DNA of 7,671 nt from Clostridia bacterium (GTDB lineage: Bacteria; Bacillota; Clostridia; CAKSNL01; HGM11501): positions 1-7,671 of the forward strand of contig JAUNRD010000075.1 of the NCBI GenBank assembly GCA_030535815.1. The letters are read 5' to 3'. A program made the position numbers and the translations under genes. Below, piece by piece: positions 1 to 6,800 of this stretch (within the stretch, counting starts at the first letter, position 1; every line of letters begins with the position of its first letter). A model generated the notes under the pieces. It had not been told where the DNA came from, searched no databases, and worked only from the letters and a program-made list of their open reading frames with translations.

Positions 1-1
1 T

Positions 2-85
2 CAGCACGTTCTGGTTGCATACGGAAACTTCACCGAGGAAATAAAAGACTTCTGCAAAATTATGGACATTGAACTTGTAATGTGA
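2..85 (+). CDS. C-terminal fragment of an unidentified protein, possibly a sugar isomerase
   Basis: Only the last 27 codons and the TGA stop are present; the 5' part lies before the window. The readable tail has the pattern HVLVAYGNF, then an acidic/basic helix (EEIKDFCKIM), then a final strand (IELVM). From memory, this resembles the C-terminal end of L-fucose/L-arabinose isomerase-like proteins of Firmicutes, where a 'YGD/N' strand precedes a closing helix and strand. A sugar isomerase would also suit the kinase that follows. The identification is weak because 27 residues are too few. The stop is 16 bases before the kinase start and the kinase ribosome binding site lies in that gap, so the two are almost certainly cotranscribed. 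That the frame is a real gene end is more secure than its function. Confidence 0.5.
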   Translation, partial: QHVLVAYGNFTEEIKDFCKIMDIELVM

Positions 86-101
86 CATTGGAGAGATAAT
101 T

Positions 102-1574
102 ATGTACATAGGAATTGACCTCGGAAGCACCAACATAAAGGCGGCACTCTATGATGGGGAAATGAAACTTGTTTCAAGAAAAAGCTTTCCCGTCAGCTAT
201 ATAAGAGAGCAGGGCTTTGTGGAGTTTGATGCAAAAGAGTATGTAAATAATCTCATTAAGCTTTTAAGCGAAATCTTAAAGGAAAACAAAATCGAATCCG
301 TAAACGAAATGGCATTTACGGGTCAGGCGGAGTCATTGGTTGTTGTAGGTAATGACGGAAATCCCTTAATGAACGCTATTTCATGGATGGATGAGCGCTC
401 GGTTGAGGAATGTGCGGAGCTTACAAAGCTCTTTTCAAAGGAAGAGTGTGAAAGCATAACAGGTCAGCAGGCTGTGCTTCCCACCTGGCCGGCAACGAAA
501 ATTTTGTGGCTTAAGAAAAATAAAAGGGAAGTTTACGACAATGCCAAAACCTATATGCTCCTTAAGGACTATGTGATTTTTGCATTGACAGGCAAAAAGG
601 TTTCCGATATGTCGATTGCAACCTTTTCCTTCTACTTTGACATTTATAAAAAGTGCTACTGGAAAAAGATGCTTGATGCAATCGGAATAGGAGAGGATAA
701 GCTCCCCGTACTTTGCGAGCCCTGCACGGTAGCAGGCGTATTGAAAGCAGACATAGCAAAAATGCTTGGTCTTTCAGGCGAAACCAAGATAAATGTAGGA
801 ACGCTTGACCATTTTGCGGGAATGATCGGTACCGGAAATATCGGAGAGGGTAAAATTACTCTTTCCACGGGAACGGTTATGGCAATGGCAACCTTTTCAA
901 AGGAGCCTTGCGATGATATAAGAGGAATCGCCATGCACTACGGCTTTCTTCCCGATACCCATATTATGCTTCCCGTTGCGGAAAGCGGCGGTGTAAGCCT
1001 TGAGTGGTTCAAAAATTCCTGCCTTAAGGATGTAAGCTTTAAGGATATTGATGCCGAGGCGGAAAAAAGAAGAGGAAATGAACTTTTGTTCCTGCCCTAT
1101 ATCGTGGGTACAAATTCTCCTGAATTTGACAGCCGTGCAACAGGCGTATTCTGGGGACTCAGGGGAGAACACGATGCATACGATATGGCACTTGCCGTGA
1201 TGGAAGGTGTAGGATTTTTACTTAAAAAGAACCTTCTTTACATAAAGAAAAACGGCACCGATGCAAAGGCAATAATTGCAACGGGCGGCGGCTCAAAGAG
1301 TGCTCTCTGGTGTCAGCTTCAGGCGGATATCACGGACATTCCCATTATGGTTCCGAAGGAAAAGGAAGCAGCGTGCCTTGGTGCGGCAATAATTGCGGCT
1401 GTTTCCGACGGAAAAATCAAAAGTTATAAAGAAGCGGCAGAATCAATTGAATTTGAAAAGGTTTACAATCCGTTAAAAGATAAAAAACTTGACGGAAAAT
1501 TTGAAAAATTCAATGCATTATATGAGTTTTCCTGTGCATTGAAGGATGGAGGAGATATAAATGAGCAAAATTAA
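102..1574 (+). CDS. FGGY-family carbohydrate kinase (xylulokinase-like)
   Basis: This is a cytoplasmic ATP-dependent sugar kinase of 490 residues, close to the usual length of xylulokinases and related FGGY enzymes. The actin-like/ASKHA fold is visible in order: the N-terminal phosphate loop GIDLGSTNIKAALYD (residues 4-18, with Asp6); GQAES at 74-78 and the W-x-D-x-R element WMDER at 95-99; GTLDHFAG at 233-240, whose Asp236 is the expected catalytic base; the second phosphate loop LSTGT at 254-258; and the adenosine-site signature beginning ATGGGSKS at 393-400. All key residues appear intact. The ATG at 102 is preceded by GGAGAG (90-95) at a good distance. The gene sits 16 bases after the upstream fragment and overlaps the next start by 14 bases, so it is inside an operon. 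FGGY kinases accept many ketoses, polyols and related sugars, and the substrate cannot be told from sequence. Xylulokinase is the nearest-looking label but not certain. Confidence 0.93.
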   Translation: MYIGIDLGSTNIKAALYDGEMKLVSRKSFPVSYIREQGFVEFDAKEYVNNLIKLLSEILKENKIESVNEMAFTGQAESLVVVGNDGNPLMNAISWMDERSVEECAELTKLFSKEECESITGQQAVLPTWPATKILWLKKNKREVYDNAKTYMLLKDYVIFALTGKKVSDMSIATFSFYFDIYKKCYWKKMLDAIGIGEDKLPVLCEPCTVAGVLKADIAKMLGLSGETKINVGTLDHFAGMIGTGNIGEGKITLSTGTVMAMATFSKEPCDDIRGIAMHYGFLPDTHIMLPVAESGGVSLEWFKNSCLKDVSFKDIDAEAEKRRGNELLFLPYIVGTNSPEFDSRATGVFWGLRGEHDAYDMALAVMEGVGFLLKKNLLYIKKNGTDAKAIIATGGGSKSALWCQLQADITDIPIMVPKEKEAACLGAAIIAAVSDGKIKSYKEAAESIEFEKVYNPLKDKKLDGKFEKFNALYEFSCALKDGGDINEQN

Positions 1575-3048
1575 AATCGGCTGGAGCGAGAAAAGCATAA
1601 TTCCCGAAGGTGCAAAGGTAAGCCTTGCCGGACAGTTTTATGAAAGAGTATCTGATGTGGTTGAAACGCCTCTTACCGTTACTGCATTCTGTGTGGATAA
1701 CGGAGAAGACTCCTTCGTTATCTGCTCCTGCGACCTTGTGTCTACAAGCCATCAACTCCTTGAGAGCGTAAGAGCTATTGTGAAGGAAAAAACAGACATT
1801 TCGGCAGAAAAGATAATAGTTGGTGCTATTCATACACATACAGCTCCTGCCTATGCAAGAAGAAGCGACACCTTCGGCGGCGGTCTCAGATTTCTTGAAA
1901 GATTCAAGCCCGAAAACGTAAAATATGAAGAACTTGCAAAAACAGATGCAGACGACATTTTCAGAGATGAAGAAGCTCATGCCTATATTGCAGGAAGAAT
2001 TGCCGAAGCTGTAATTGAAGCATGGAATGGAAGAAGCGAAGGCCTTTATGCAGAAGCCTTCGGAAGAGCGGCAGTTGGTATGTGCAGAAGAGTTTGCTAT
2101 GACGACGGAAGCGCAAAGATGTGGGGCGATACCAACAAGGCAAACTTCACAGAGCTTGAAGGAGGAAACGATTCCGGTATTGAAATTTTATTTACATATG
2201 ACAAAGATAAAAAGCTTACAGGTGTTGTTGCAAACGTTGCCTGCCCTGCCCAGGTACTTGAACACAGAAACTTCATTTCTTCAGACTACTGGGGAAAGGT
2301 AAAGGAATATTTGCGAGCAGAATACGGCGAGGATATATATGTGCTCGGTCTTATCTCTGCGGCAGGTGACCAGTGTCCCCGTGATATGATAAGATGGGTT
2401 GAGCCCGAAACTCCCATAAACGATCCCAACATTGAAAGAGATTATGTTATAGAAAGAACAGCTGATCCCTCAATGTTTGACCTTTCAGGCTGTAAAAAGG
2501 TTGCAAGAAGAATTTCTGATGAAATCAAATATGCTTTCGAGGAAGTTACTTCTTATGTTTCTGAAGCAGAGCTTATTCATAAGACCTTTAAGCTTGATAT
2601 GCCTGTCCGCCGTGTTACAATTGAAGAAAAGGATAAGGCAGAAGAGGTAATAAAGAACTTCTTTGATAAAAACTGCAGCGGAACTATCAACTTCCGTGAT
2701 ACTGCAAGACTTCACATCTATGCCGGAACACTTGCAAGATATGAGGATCAGCAGACAAAGAACATAGATGAAATCGAAGTGCATATAATCCGTCTCGGAA
2801 CCATTGCTTTCGCAACAAATCCCTACGAGCTTTTCCTTGACTACGGAAATCAGATGAGAGCAAGAAGTAAGGCAAAACAGACCTTCTTAATTCAGCTTTG
2901 CTGTGGCTCAAAGGGCTACCTTCCCACAGAAAAAGCAGAATCGGGAAGCCATTATTCGGCATATGTTTCAAGCGGTGTGTCAGGTCACGTAGGCGGCGAT
3001 TTGCTTGTAAGAAAAACGGTTAGTGAAATTAACAAAATGTTTGAATAA
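1561..3048 (+). CDS. Neutral/alkaline ceramidase-like family hydrolase, cytoplasmic, substrate unknown
   Basis: The 495-residue protein matches the neutral/alkaline non-lysosomal ceramidase N-terminal domain family in layout. It opens with IGWSEKSIIP and an AGQF element, has HTHTAP at residues 91-96 (likely zinc-binding His), ACPAQ then FISSDYWG at 227-245, AAGDQCPRD at 267-275, NPYELF at 420-425 (likely zinc Glu423), GYLPT at 452-456 (Tyr453), and ends GHVGGDLLV. It has no signal peptide and no room for the extra C-terminal domain of secreted ceramidases, so it should act in the cytoplasm. Compared from memory with the Pseudomonas enzyme, Cys228 falls where a zinc-ligand histidine is expected and Cys272 where the catalytic serine is expected. 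Ceramide hydrolysis is therefore unlikely, and an amide, ester or lactone of a sugar-like compound is more plausible (inference). The start overlaps the kinase stop by 14 bases and has a GGAGGAG site at 1548-1554. Confidence 0.87.
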   Translation: MSKIKIGWSEKSIIPEGAKVSLAGQFYERVSDVVETPLTVTAFCVDNGEDSFVICSCDLVSTSHQLLESVRAIVKEKTDISAEKIIVGAIHTHTAPAYARRSDTFGGGLRFLERFKPENVKYEELAKTDADDIFRDEEAHAYIAGRIAEAVIEAWNGRSEGLYAEAFGRAAVGMCRRVCYDDGSAKMWGDTNKANFTELEGGNDSGIEILFTYDKDKKLTGVVANVACPAQVLEHRNFISSDYWGKVKEYLRAEYGEDIYVLGLISAAGDQCPRDMIRWVEPETPINDPNIERDYVIERTADPSMFDLSGCKKVARRISDEIKYAFEEVTSYVSEAELIHKTFKLDMPVRRVTIEEKDKAEEVIKNFFDKNCSGTINFRDTARLHIYAGTLARYEDQQTKNIDEIEVHIIRLGTIAFATNPYELFLDYGNQMRARSKAKQTFLIQLCCGSKGYLPTEKAESGSHYSAYVSSGVSGHVGGDLLVRKTVSEINKMFE

Positions 3049-3073
3049 ATTTTAGCATTTTCAGCATTGCAAA

Positions 3074-3079
3074 GAGGTG
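3074..3079 (+). promoter_or_regulatory. Ribosome binding site deciding a TTG start
   Basis: GAGGTG lies 7 bases before TTG at 3087 and fixes that codon as the start of the MATE gene. No ATG or GTG in the same frame has a comparable site, and the protein begins at the usual distance before the first membrane helix. Confidence 0.75.
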
Positions 3080-3086
3080 TTTTGTT

Positions 3087-4445
3087 TTGGGATTACTTGC
3101 TCAGCCAAAGGGAGTACGTTTTTCAAATAAATATCTTATTATGTTTTTCCTGCCCATATTTTTTGAACAGCTTATGCTGGCAGGCCTCGGTTTTGCGGAC
3201 ACCTGGATGGTTTCTTCGAAGCTGGGAACAACAGCTCTTGCAGGCGTTGCCCTTGTAAACAGGATTGACAACTTCGCAAAGCAGTTTTTTCTTGCCCTTG
3301 CCCAGGGCGGAAGCGTTGTGCTTGCTCAGTACATCGGGGCAAAGGATGAAAAGGATGCAAGAGGTGCAATGAAAACCAACATACAGATTGTGGTTGGAAT
3401 CGGAATTCTGTTTATGCTTTTCATGGTTTTCGGAAAAAAACTTTGCATAAATCTGTTTTTCGGAAAGGCAGAGGAAGATGTGATAGCAGTAAGCCTTAAA
3501 TATCTTTCCGTTACGGCAATGTCCTATCCCTTTGTGGCACTTTATTATACAGGCTCATCACTCCTCCGTGTTATGGGTAAAACCAAAATAACCTTCGTAA
3601 GCTCTGCCTGCATGATGGGTATAAATCTGGCATTTAAGTATCTTTTCATCTTCCGCATCGGTATGGATGTGGAGGGTGCGGCACTTTCTACCCTTATTGC
3701 TATGGCGTTAGTTGGCTTTGTGCTTCTTATAATGCTTAAATCAAAGAAAAACCCCGTAAGCTTAGAGCATATGATTAAACCTGAGTTTGATCTTAAAATG
3801 TCTTTAAGAGTTCTTAAAATTTCCGTTCCCAACGGAATTGAGCAGGGAATGTTTCAGCTTGGTGCATTAATTCTTGCAGGCCTTGTTTCGGGACTTGGCA
3901 AGGATGCCATAAATGCAGACCAGGTGGCAAGAAATATAAGCCCGGTGCTTTACGGTGTTTCCGCAGGATTTAACGCCCTTATAATGACTGTAGTAGGTCA
4001 GTGTATCGGAGCAGGAGATATTCCTGAAGCTGAACGGTATAAAAAGCATATCGTGAAAATGAACCATCTTTTTGTGCTTTTGTCGGCGGTGATATTCTTG
4101 CCGTTGTTCGGACCTATGATAAAGCTTTTCGGAGTTTCGGCACAAACGGAAGTCTGGACATTGCAGATTTTAATTCTTTATACAATATTCTCGGTTTTAT
4201 TCTATCCGCCAAGCTTTGCAACAGCTTCGGCGCTCAGAGGTGCAGGGGATACAAGATTTGTAATGGTTGCTGCAGCATCTTCAATGTTTGCTTTCAGAAT
4301 AGGCGTTGCATATCTTGCAGTTAATGTTTTTAAGGCAGGAGTGCTGGGAATCTGGATTGCAATGGTTCTTGACTGGGTTGTGAGATCGGTTATATTTGAA
4401 TTAAGATTCAGACACGGTAAGTGGAAAAACCATCATGTAATATAA
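3087..4445 (+). CDS. MATE-family efflux transporter
   Basis: This is a 452-residue integral membrane protein with about 12 hydrophobic segments, the normal size for MATE/NorM-DinF transporters, which export cationic or other small organic compounds using Na+ or H+ gradients. The internal twofold repeat is visible. The first half has ADTWMVS (37-43), QYIGAKD (81-87) and SSLLRVMGKTKI (157-168); the second half has VGQCIGAGD (303-311) and the typical ALRGAGDTRF (382-391). A conserved proline sits in the first helix (Pro23). Translation starts at TTG with GAGGTG just upstream. The gene follows the ceramidase-like gene by 38 bases with no terminator or clear promoter between them, so it is probably the last gene of that operon. 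Its cargo is unknown. It could remove a toxic intermediate or by-product of the pathway, or be a general drug-type exporter that happens to be cotranscribed. Confidence 0.93.
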   Translation: MGLLAQPKGVRFSNKYLIMFFLPIFFEQLMLAGLGFADTWMVSSKLGTTALAGVALVNRIDNFAKQFFLALAQGGSVVLAQYIGAKDEKDARGAMKTNIQIVVGIGILFMLFMVFGKKLCINLFFGKAEEDVIAVSLKYLSVTAMSYPFVALYYTGSSLLRVMGKTKITFVSSACMMGINLAFKYLFIFRIGMDVEGAALSTLIAMALVGFVLLIMLKSKKNPVSLEHMIKPEFDLKMSLRVLKISVPNGIEQGMFQLGALILAGLVSGLGKDAINADQVARNISPVLYGVSAGFNALIMTVVGQCIGAGDIPEAERYKKHIVKMNHLFVLLSAVIFLPLFGPMIKLFGVSAQTEVWTLQILILYTIFSVLFYPPSFATASALRGAGDTRFVMVAAASSMFAFRIGVAYLAVNVFKAGVLGIWIAMVLDWVVRSVIFELRFRHGKWKNHHVI

Positions 4446-4482
4446 AAAAATCACCTATACCTTTTGTATAGGTGATTTTTTT
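4444..4482. terminator. Bidirectional intrinsic terminator between convergent genes
   Basis: A perfect 10-base stem (TCACCTATAC at 4451-4460 with GTATAGGTGA at 4466-4475) encloses a CTTTT loop. It is flanked by seven A residues on the left and seven T residues on the right. The symmetry lets it end both the MATE operon on the plus strand and the AraC gene on the minus strand. The minus-strand stop codon at 4481-4483 overlaps the edge of the T run. Confidence 0.92.
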
Positions 4483-5245
4483 ATATCTGTTTTATTGCAT
4501 CTGTGGGCGTAATTCCGAAGTGTTTTTTAAAAACCTTGCTGAAGTAAAGTGCGTCGGAATATCCCGACGAAAATGCAATGTCCTTAACCGAATCGAAATC
4601 TCCGCTGTCAAGAAGGGTTCTTGCGTGGGAAATACGCTTTTGAGTTATGTAGCTCTGGGGGCTTTCTCCGAATCGGGAAATAAATATTTTCCTGAAATAG
4701 GTGTCGGATATTCCGCAAAGGCGATGGAGCTTATCTGTTTTAAGGGAAGGATCATATAAATGCTCCGTTAAATAGTATACGGCAGGATCAATTACGGAAA
4801 AACGGTGTTTTTCTTTGTAGCCGGTATTTTCAAGGGAGGAAAGATAAGACAAAAGGTCGTAAAAGAGGGCATAGCACTTATACTTGTCTGACGGTGAACC
4901 GAAATTCCACATATCCGTGAAATTCCCGGTTATTCTTTCAAAGGCGTAGAAGTTTTTTAGTGAATAGCATTTGGGGACGGGATTTTCAATGTTTCCTAAA
5001 AAATTTATGGAGGTGTAATAGGACTTATCCTCAGATACGGTCTTATAACAATAGGTTATGCCTTTAGGAAGGAACATCATATCCCCGGGATTTACCCGGA
5101 TTTTTTTACCTGAAAAATCGTAAACCACCGAGCCTTTGGTTCTAATGATAAAAGAATTGGTTTTTCTGTTTACGATTCTGCTTTCTTTTTTACAAGCCTG
5201 ACAAAGTGATGAAACTATTTCTGTATTTTCTATATTATCAAACAT
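4481..5245 (-). CDS. AraC-family transcriptional regulator with N-terminal cupin-type sensor domain
   Basis: This is a 254-residue DNA-binding regulator. The N-terminal part (about 25-85) has a small beta-barrel look, with the cupin-like turn NPGDMMFLPKG at residues 52-62, and probably binds a small effector. The C-terminal 100 residues carry the two AraC helix-turn-helix units: LHRLCGISDTYFRKIF around 173-188, FGESPQSYI at 192-200, then IAFSSGYSDALYFSKVFKKH around 223-242 and FGITP at 243-247. The start at 5245 is chosen because GAGGAG (5251-5256 on the complement) precedes it by 5 bases. An ATG 10 codons upstream at 5275 has no ribosome binding site and lies at or before the predicted transcript start. 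The gene is divergent from the MFS transporter, the classic arrangement for a local activator, and convergent with the kinase operon. The effector cannot be inferred. Confidence 0.92.
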   Translation of the reverse strand: MFDNIENTEIVSSLCQACKKESRIVNRKTNSFIIRTKGSVVYDFSGKKIRVNPGDMMFLPKGITYCYKTVSEDKSYYTSINFLGNIENPVPKCYSLKNFYAFERITGNFTDMWNFGSPSDKYKCYALFYDLLSYLSSLENTGYKEKHRFSVIDPAVYYLTEHLYDPSLKTDKLHRLCGISDTYFRKIFISRFGESPQSYITQKRISHARTLLDSGDFDSVKDIAFSSGYSDALYFSKVFKKHFGITPTDAIKQI

Positions 5246-5250
5246 AAAAA

Positions 5251-5256
5251 CTCCTC
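5251..5256 (-). promoter_or_regulatory. Ribosome binding site deciding the AraC start
   Basis: On the complement this reads GAGGAG, 5 bases before the ATG at 5245-5243. It selects the 254-residue form over an upstream ATG at 5275 that has only A/T-rich sequence before it. Confidence 0.8.
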
Positions 5257-5275
5257 GAAAAATAGATTTATCCAT

Positions 5276-5304
5276 ATTTTATCATAGTTTTTTAGATTTT
5301 GCAA
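5276..5304 (-). promoter_or_regulatory. Predicted promoter of the AraC-type regulator
   Basis: On the complement, TTGCAA (5304-5299) and TAAAAT (5281-5276) are separated by 17 bases, a plausible sigma-A -35/-10 pair. The transcript would begin near 5269, after the unused ATG at 5275 and about 24 bases before the chosen start. The region is very A/T-rich, so a chance match is possible. Confidence 0.5.
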
Positions 5305-5320
5305 GGTGTGATTTAGTTTT

Positions 5321-5350
5321 GAAAATTCCATATTGTTTTATATTTTCCAT
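5321..5350. promoter_or_regulatory. Candidate operator repeats in the divergent intergenic region
   Basis: TTCCAT occurs twice in direct orientation, at 5326-5331 and 5345-5350, 19 bases apart (close to two helical turns). It lies just upstream of and touching the predicted -35 of the MFS promoter, where AraC-type activators often bind direct repeats. An overlapping inverted pair, GAAAAT (5321-5326) and ATTTTC (5342-5347), is also present. Both are short and the region is A/T-rich, so assignment to the neighbouring regulator is a guess. Confidence 0.25.
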
Positions 5351-5377
5351 TTACGAAATACGATAAAGGCTTATAAT
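5350..5377 (+). promoter_or_regulatory. Predicted promoter of the MFS transporter
   Basis: A perfect -10 TATAAT (5372-5377) is preceded by a weak -35 TTTACG (5350-5355) with a 16-base spacer. The transcript would begin near 5384, giving a leader of roughly 24 bases. The poor -35 fits a promoter that needs an activator, such as the divergently encoded AraC-type protein. Confidence 0.6.
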
Positions 5378-5395
5378 TAAAAGGTATTGATTTTT

Positions 5396-5400
5396 GGAGG
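5396..5400 (+). promoter_or_regulatory. Ribosome binding site deciding the MFS start
   Basis: GGAGG is 7 bases before ATG at 5408. The possible in-frame TTG at 5387 lies upstream of this site and has no site of its own, and the ATG at 5401 is followed directly by a stop codon. Confidence 0.85.
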
Positions 5401-5407
5401 ATGTAAA

Positions 5408-6655
5408 ATGAAAAAAACAAACTATAAATGGGTGATAGTGGCATTGTCATTTTTAATGGTAATGCTTTGCCTCGGCTTTTGCAGCTCACCCAAAAGCCTT
5501 TTCATAGTGCCGGTTACAGAGGCTCTCGGCGTAACAAGAAGCGCACTTTCCGTAAACGACAGCCTGAGATTTATAACATCTGCTGTTGTAAATATGTTTT
5601 TCGGCTATTTAATCGGAAAATTCGGTGCGAAAAAGCTTATACTTACTGGCCTTATCAGCCTTATGGCTTCACAGTTTGTGTATTCTGCATCGGATAATGT
5701 CTATGTTTATGCAATAGGCGGCATATTGCTCGGCGCAGGTCTTTCCTGGACTACAACCACAATGGTGGGAAGCATTGTAAATAAATGGTGCAGGGAAAAC
5801 AAGGGTACTATAATGGGCATGGTGCTTGCGGCAAACGGAGTGGGTGGTGCCATAGCCATTCAGGTGCTTACCCCTGCGATAGAAAAGGGTACATTTGGTT
5901 ATGTAAATGCATATCGCATTGTAATTGCGATTCTTGCTGTGGTATTTATTCTTATTGCCTTGTTTTTCAAAAATGAGCCTGAAAAAAGCGAAGGAACGGC
6001 GGAGGCAGTCGTTAAAAAGAAACGCAGAGGTGCCGAGTGGAGCGGTATAGCTTTTAATGATGCCGTTAAAATGCCCTATTTCTATGCGGCGGCAATTTGC
6101 ATATTCTTAACGGGATTTGTACTTCAGAGTGTAAACGGCGTTGCTGTGGCACATATGAAGGATGCTGGACTTGATCCGGCTTATGTTGGCTGGGTGTGGA
6201 GTATGCACTCTCTTGCTCTTGCAGGATTTAAGTTTCTTACAGGATTTATATATGACAGATTCGGACTTCGTACAACAATGAACGTATGCTCTGTTATGGC
6301 GGTACTGGTAATGATTTGCCTTATGAATGTTTCTCCCACCCCAATGGGAAAGGTTTTTGCGATGATTTATGCGCTCTTTTCATCCCTTGCCCTGCCCCTT
6401 GAAACAATTATGCTTCCCATTTATGCGGGAGATTTGTTCGGGCAAAAATCCTTTGATAAAATTCTCGGTATTTTTGTGTCGGTAAATACAGCAGGTTATG
6501 CTTTAGGTGCGCCTTTCATTAACGCCTTTTACGACATTAAGGGAAGCTATAATATAGGATTTATGACAACTGCCGTTGTTATGGTTGGCGTAATTATCGC
6601 AATGCAGTTTATTATAACTAAAGGTCATAAATTAAGAAAAGCCGCGGAAGTATAA
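5408..6655 (+). CDS. Major facilitator superfamily (MFS) transporter
   Basis: This is a 415-residue inner-membrane secondary transporter with about 12 hydrophobic helices in two halves. The MFS loop signature between helices 2 and 3 appears as GYLIGKFGAKK (66-76), and its counterpart in the second half as GFIYDRFGLRTT (279-290). A charged cytoplasmic loop (about 188-222, with the KKKRRG run at 203-208) separates the halves. The general look resembles the monocarboxylate or oxalate/formate-type branch, but no residue fixes the substrate. The start is the ATG after GGAGG at 5396-5400. The gene is monocistronic: it has its own promoter and a terminator directly after it. Divergence from the AraC-type regulator suggests substrate-controlled uptake, probably of the compound handled by the nearby enzymes (inference). 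Confidence 0.92.
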   Translation: MKKTNYKWVIVALSFLMVMLCLGFCSSPKSLFIVPVTEALGVTRSALSVNDSLRFITSAVVNMFFGYLIGKFGAKKLILTGLISLMASQFVYSASDNVYVYAIGGILLGAGLSWTTTTMVGSIVNKWCRENKGTIMGMVLAANGVGGAIAIQVLTPAIEKGTFGYVNAYRIVIAILAVVFILIALFFKNEPEKSEGTAEAVVKKKRRGAEWSGIAFNDAVKMPYFYAAAICIFLTGFVLQSVNGVAVAHMKDAGLDPAYVGWVWSMHSLALAGFKFLTGFIYDRFGLRTTMNVCSVMAVLVMICLMNVSPTPMGKVFAMIYALFSSLALPLETIMLPIYAGDLFGQKSFDKILGIFVSVNTAGYALGAPFINAFYDIKGSYNIGFMTTAVVMVGVIIAMQFIITKGHKLRKAAEV

Positions 6656-6664
6656 AAAGAAAAC

Positions 6665-6690
6665 GGAGTAAATTTTTACTCCTTTTTTTT
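6665..6690 (+). terminator. Intrinsic terminator of the MFS gene
   Basis: GGAGTAA (6665-6671) pairs with TTACTCC (6676-6682) around a 4-base loop, followed by eight T residues. It lies 9 bases after the MFS stop codon and separates that gene from the amidohydrolase. Confidence 0.9.
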
Positions 6691-6748
6691 ACACGGCAAA
6701 AAAAGGAAAATATTGCAAAAAATAAGGAAAAAAACATAATATATTCGA

Positions 6749-6777
6749 TTGACTATGAATCTTTAATTGTGTATAAT
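6749..6777 (+). promoter_or_regulatory. Near-consensus sigma-A-type promoter of the amidohydrolase
   Basis: TTGACT (6749-6754) and a perfect TATAAT (6772-6777) are separated by exactly 17 bases. The transcript should begin near 6784, giving a leader of only about 17 bases that is nearly filled by the ribosome binding site. The match is strong enough to suggest fairly constitutive expression. I see no obvious operator. Confidence 0.82.
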
Positions 6778-6800
6778 AAAAAGAGATTGGAGGTGCTGTC

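Noticed and set aside
1510..1980. A 156-codon minus-strand frame across the kinase/ceramidase-like junction
   Set aside because: It is antisense to two well-supported genes; the Cys/Phe/Ser-rich translation is typical of a shadow frame.
2485..2971. Overlapping minus-strand frames (2485-2784 and 2687-2971) within the ceramidase-like gene
   Set aside because: They are antisense to family-conserved coding sequence, with no promoter, no ribosome binding site and no family resemblance.
3049..3086. Possible internal promoter or attenuator between the ceramidase-like and MATE genes
   Set aside because: The 38-base gap shows no -35/-10 pair, hairpin or T run; only the short near-repeat AGCATT appears twice, which is likely chance.
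3067..3258. A 63-codon plus-strand frame starting just before the MATE gene
   Set aside because: It overlaps the MATE gene in another frame, its protein looks like a shifted reading of that gene, and the GAGGTG site lies inside it and fits the TTG at 3087.
4472..4759. A 95-codon plus-strand frame antisense to the AraC-type gene
   Set aside because: It lies entirely over the terminator and the well-conserved helix-turn-helix coding region, has no ribosome binding site, and shows no recognisable domain.
5387..5407. TTG at 5387 as the start of the MFS transporter
   Set aside because: It would lie upstream of the GGAGG site at 5396-5400, which is correctly spaced for the ATG at 5408, and the added residues are not typical of an MFS N-terminus.
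5785..5976. Short Cys-rich plus-strand frame inside the MFS gene
   Set aside because: It is a frame-shifted reading of transmembrane codons, with no start signal of its own.
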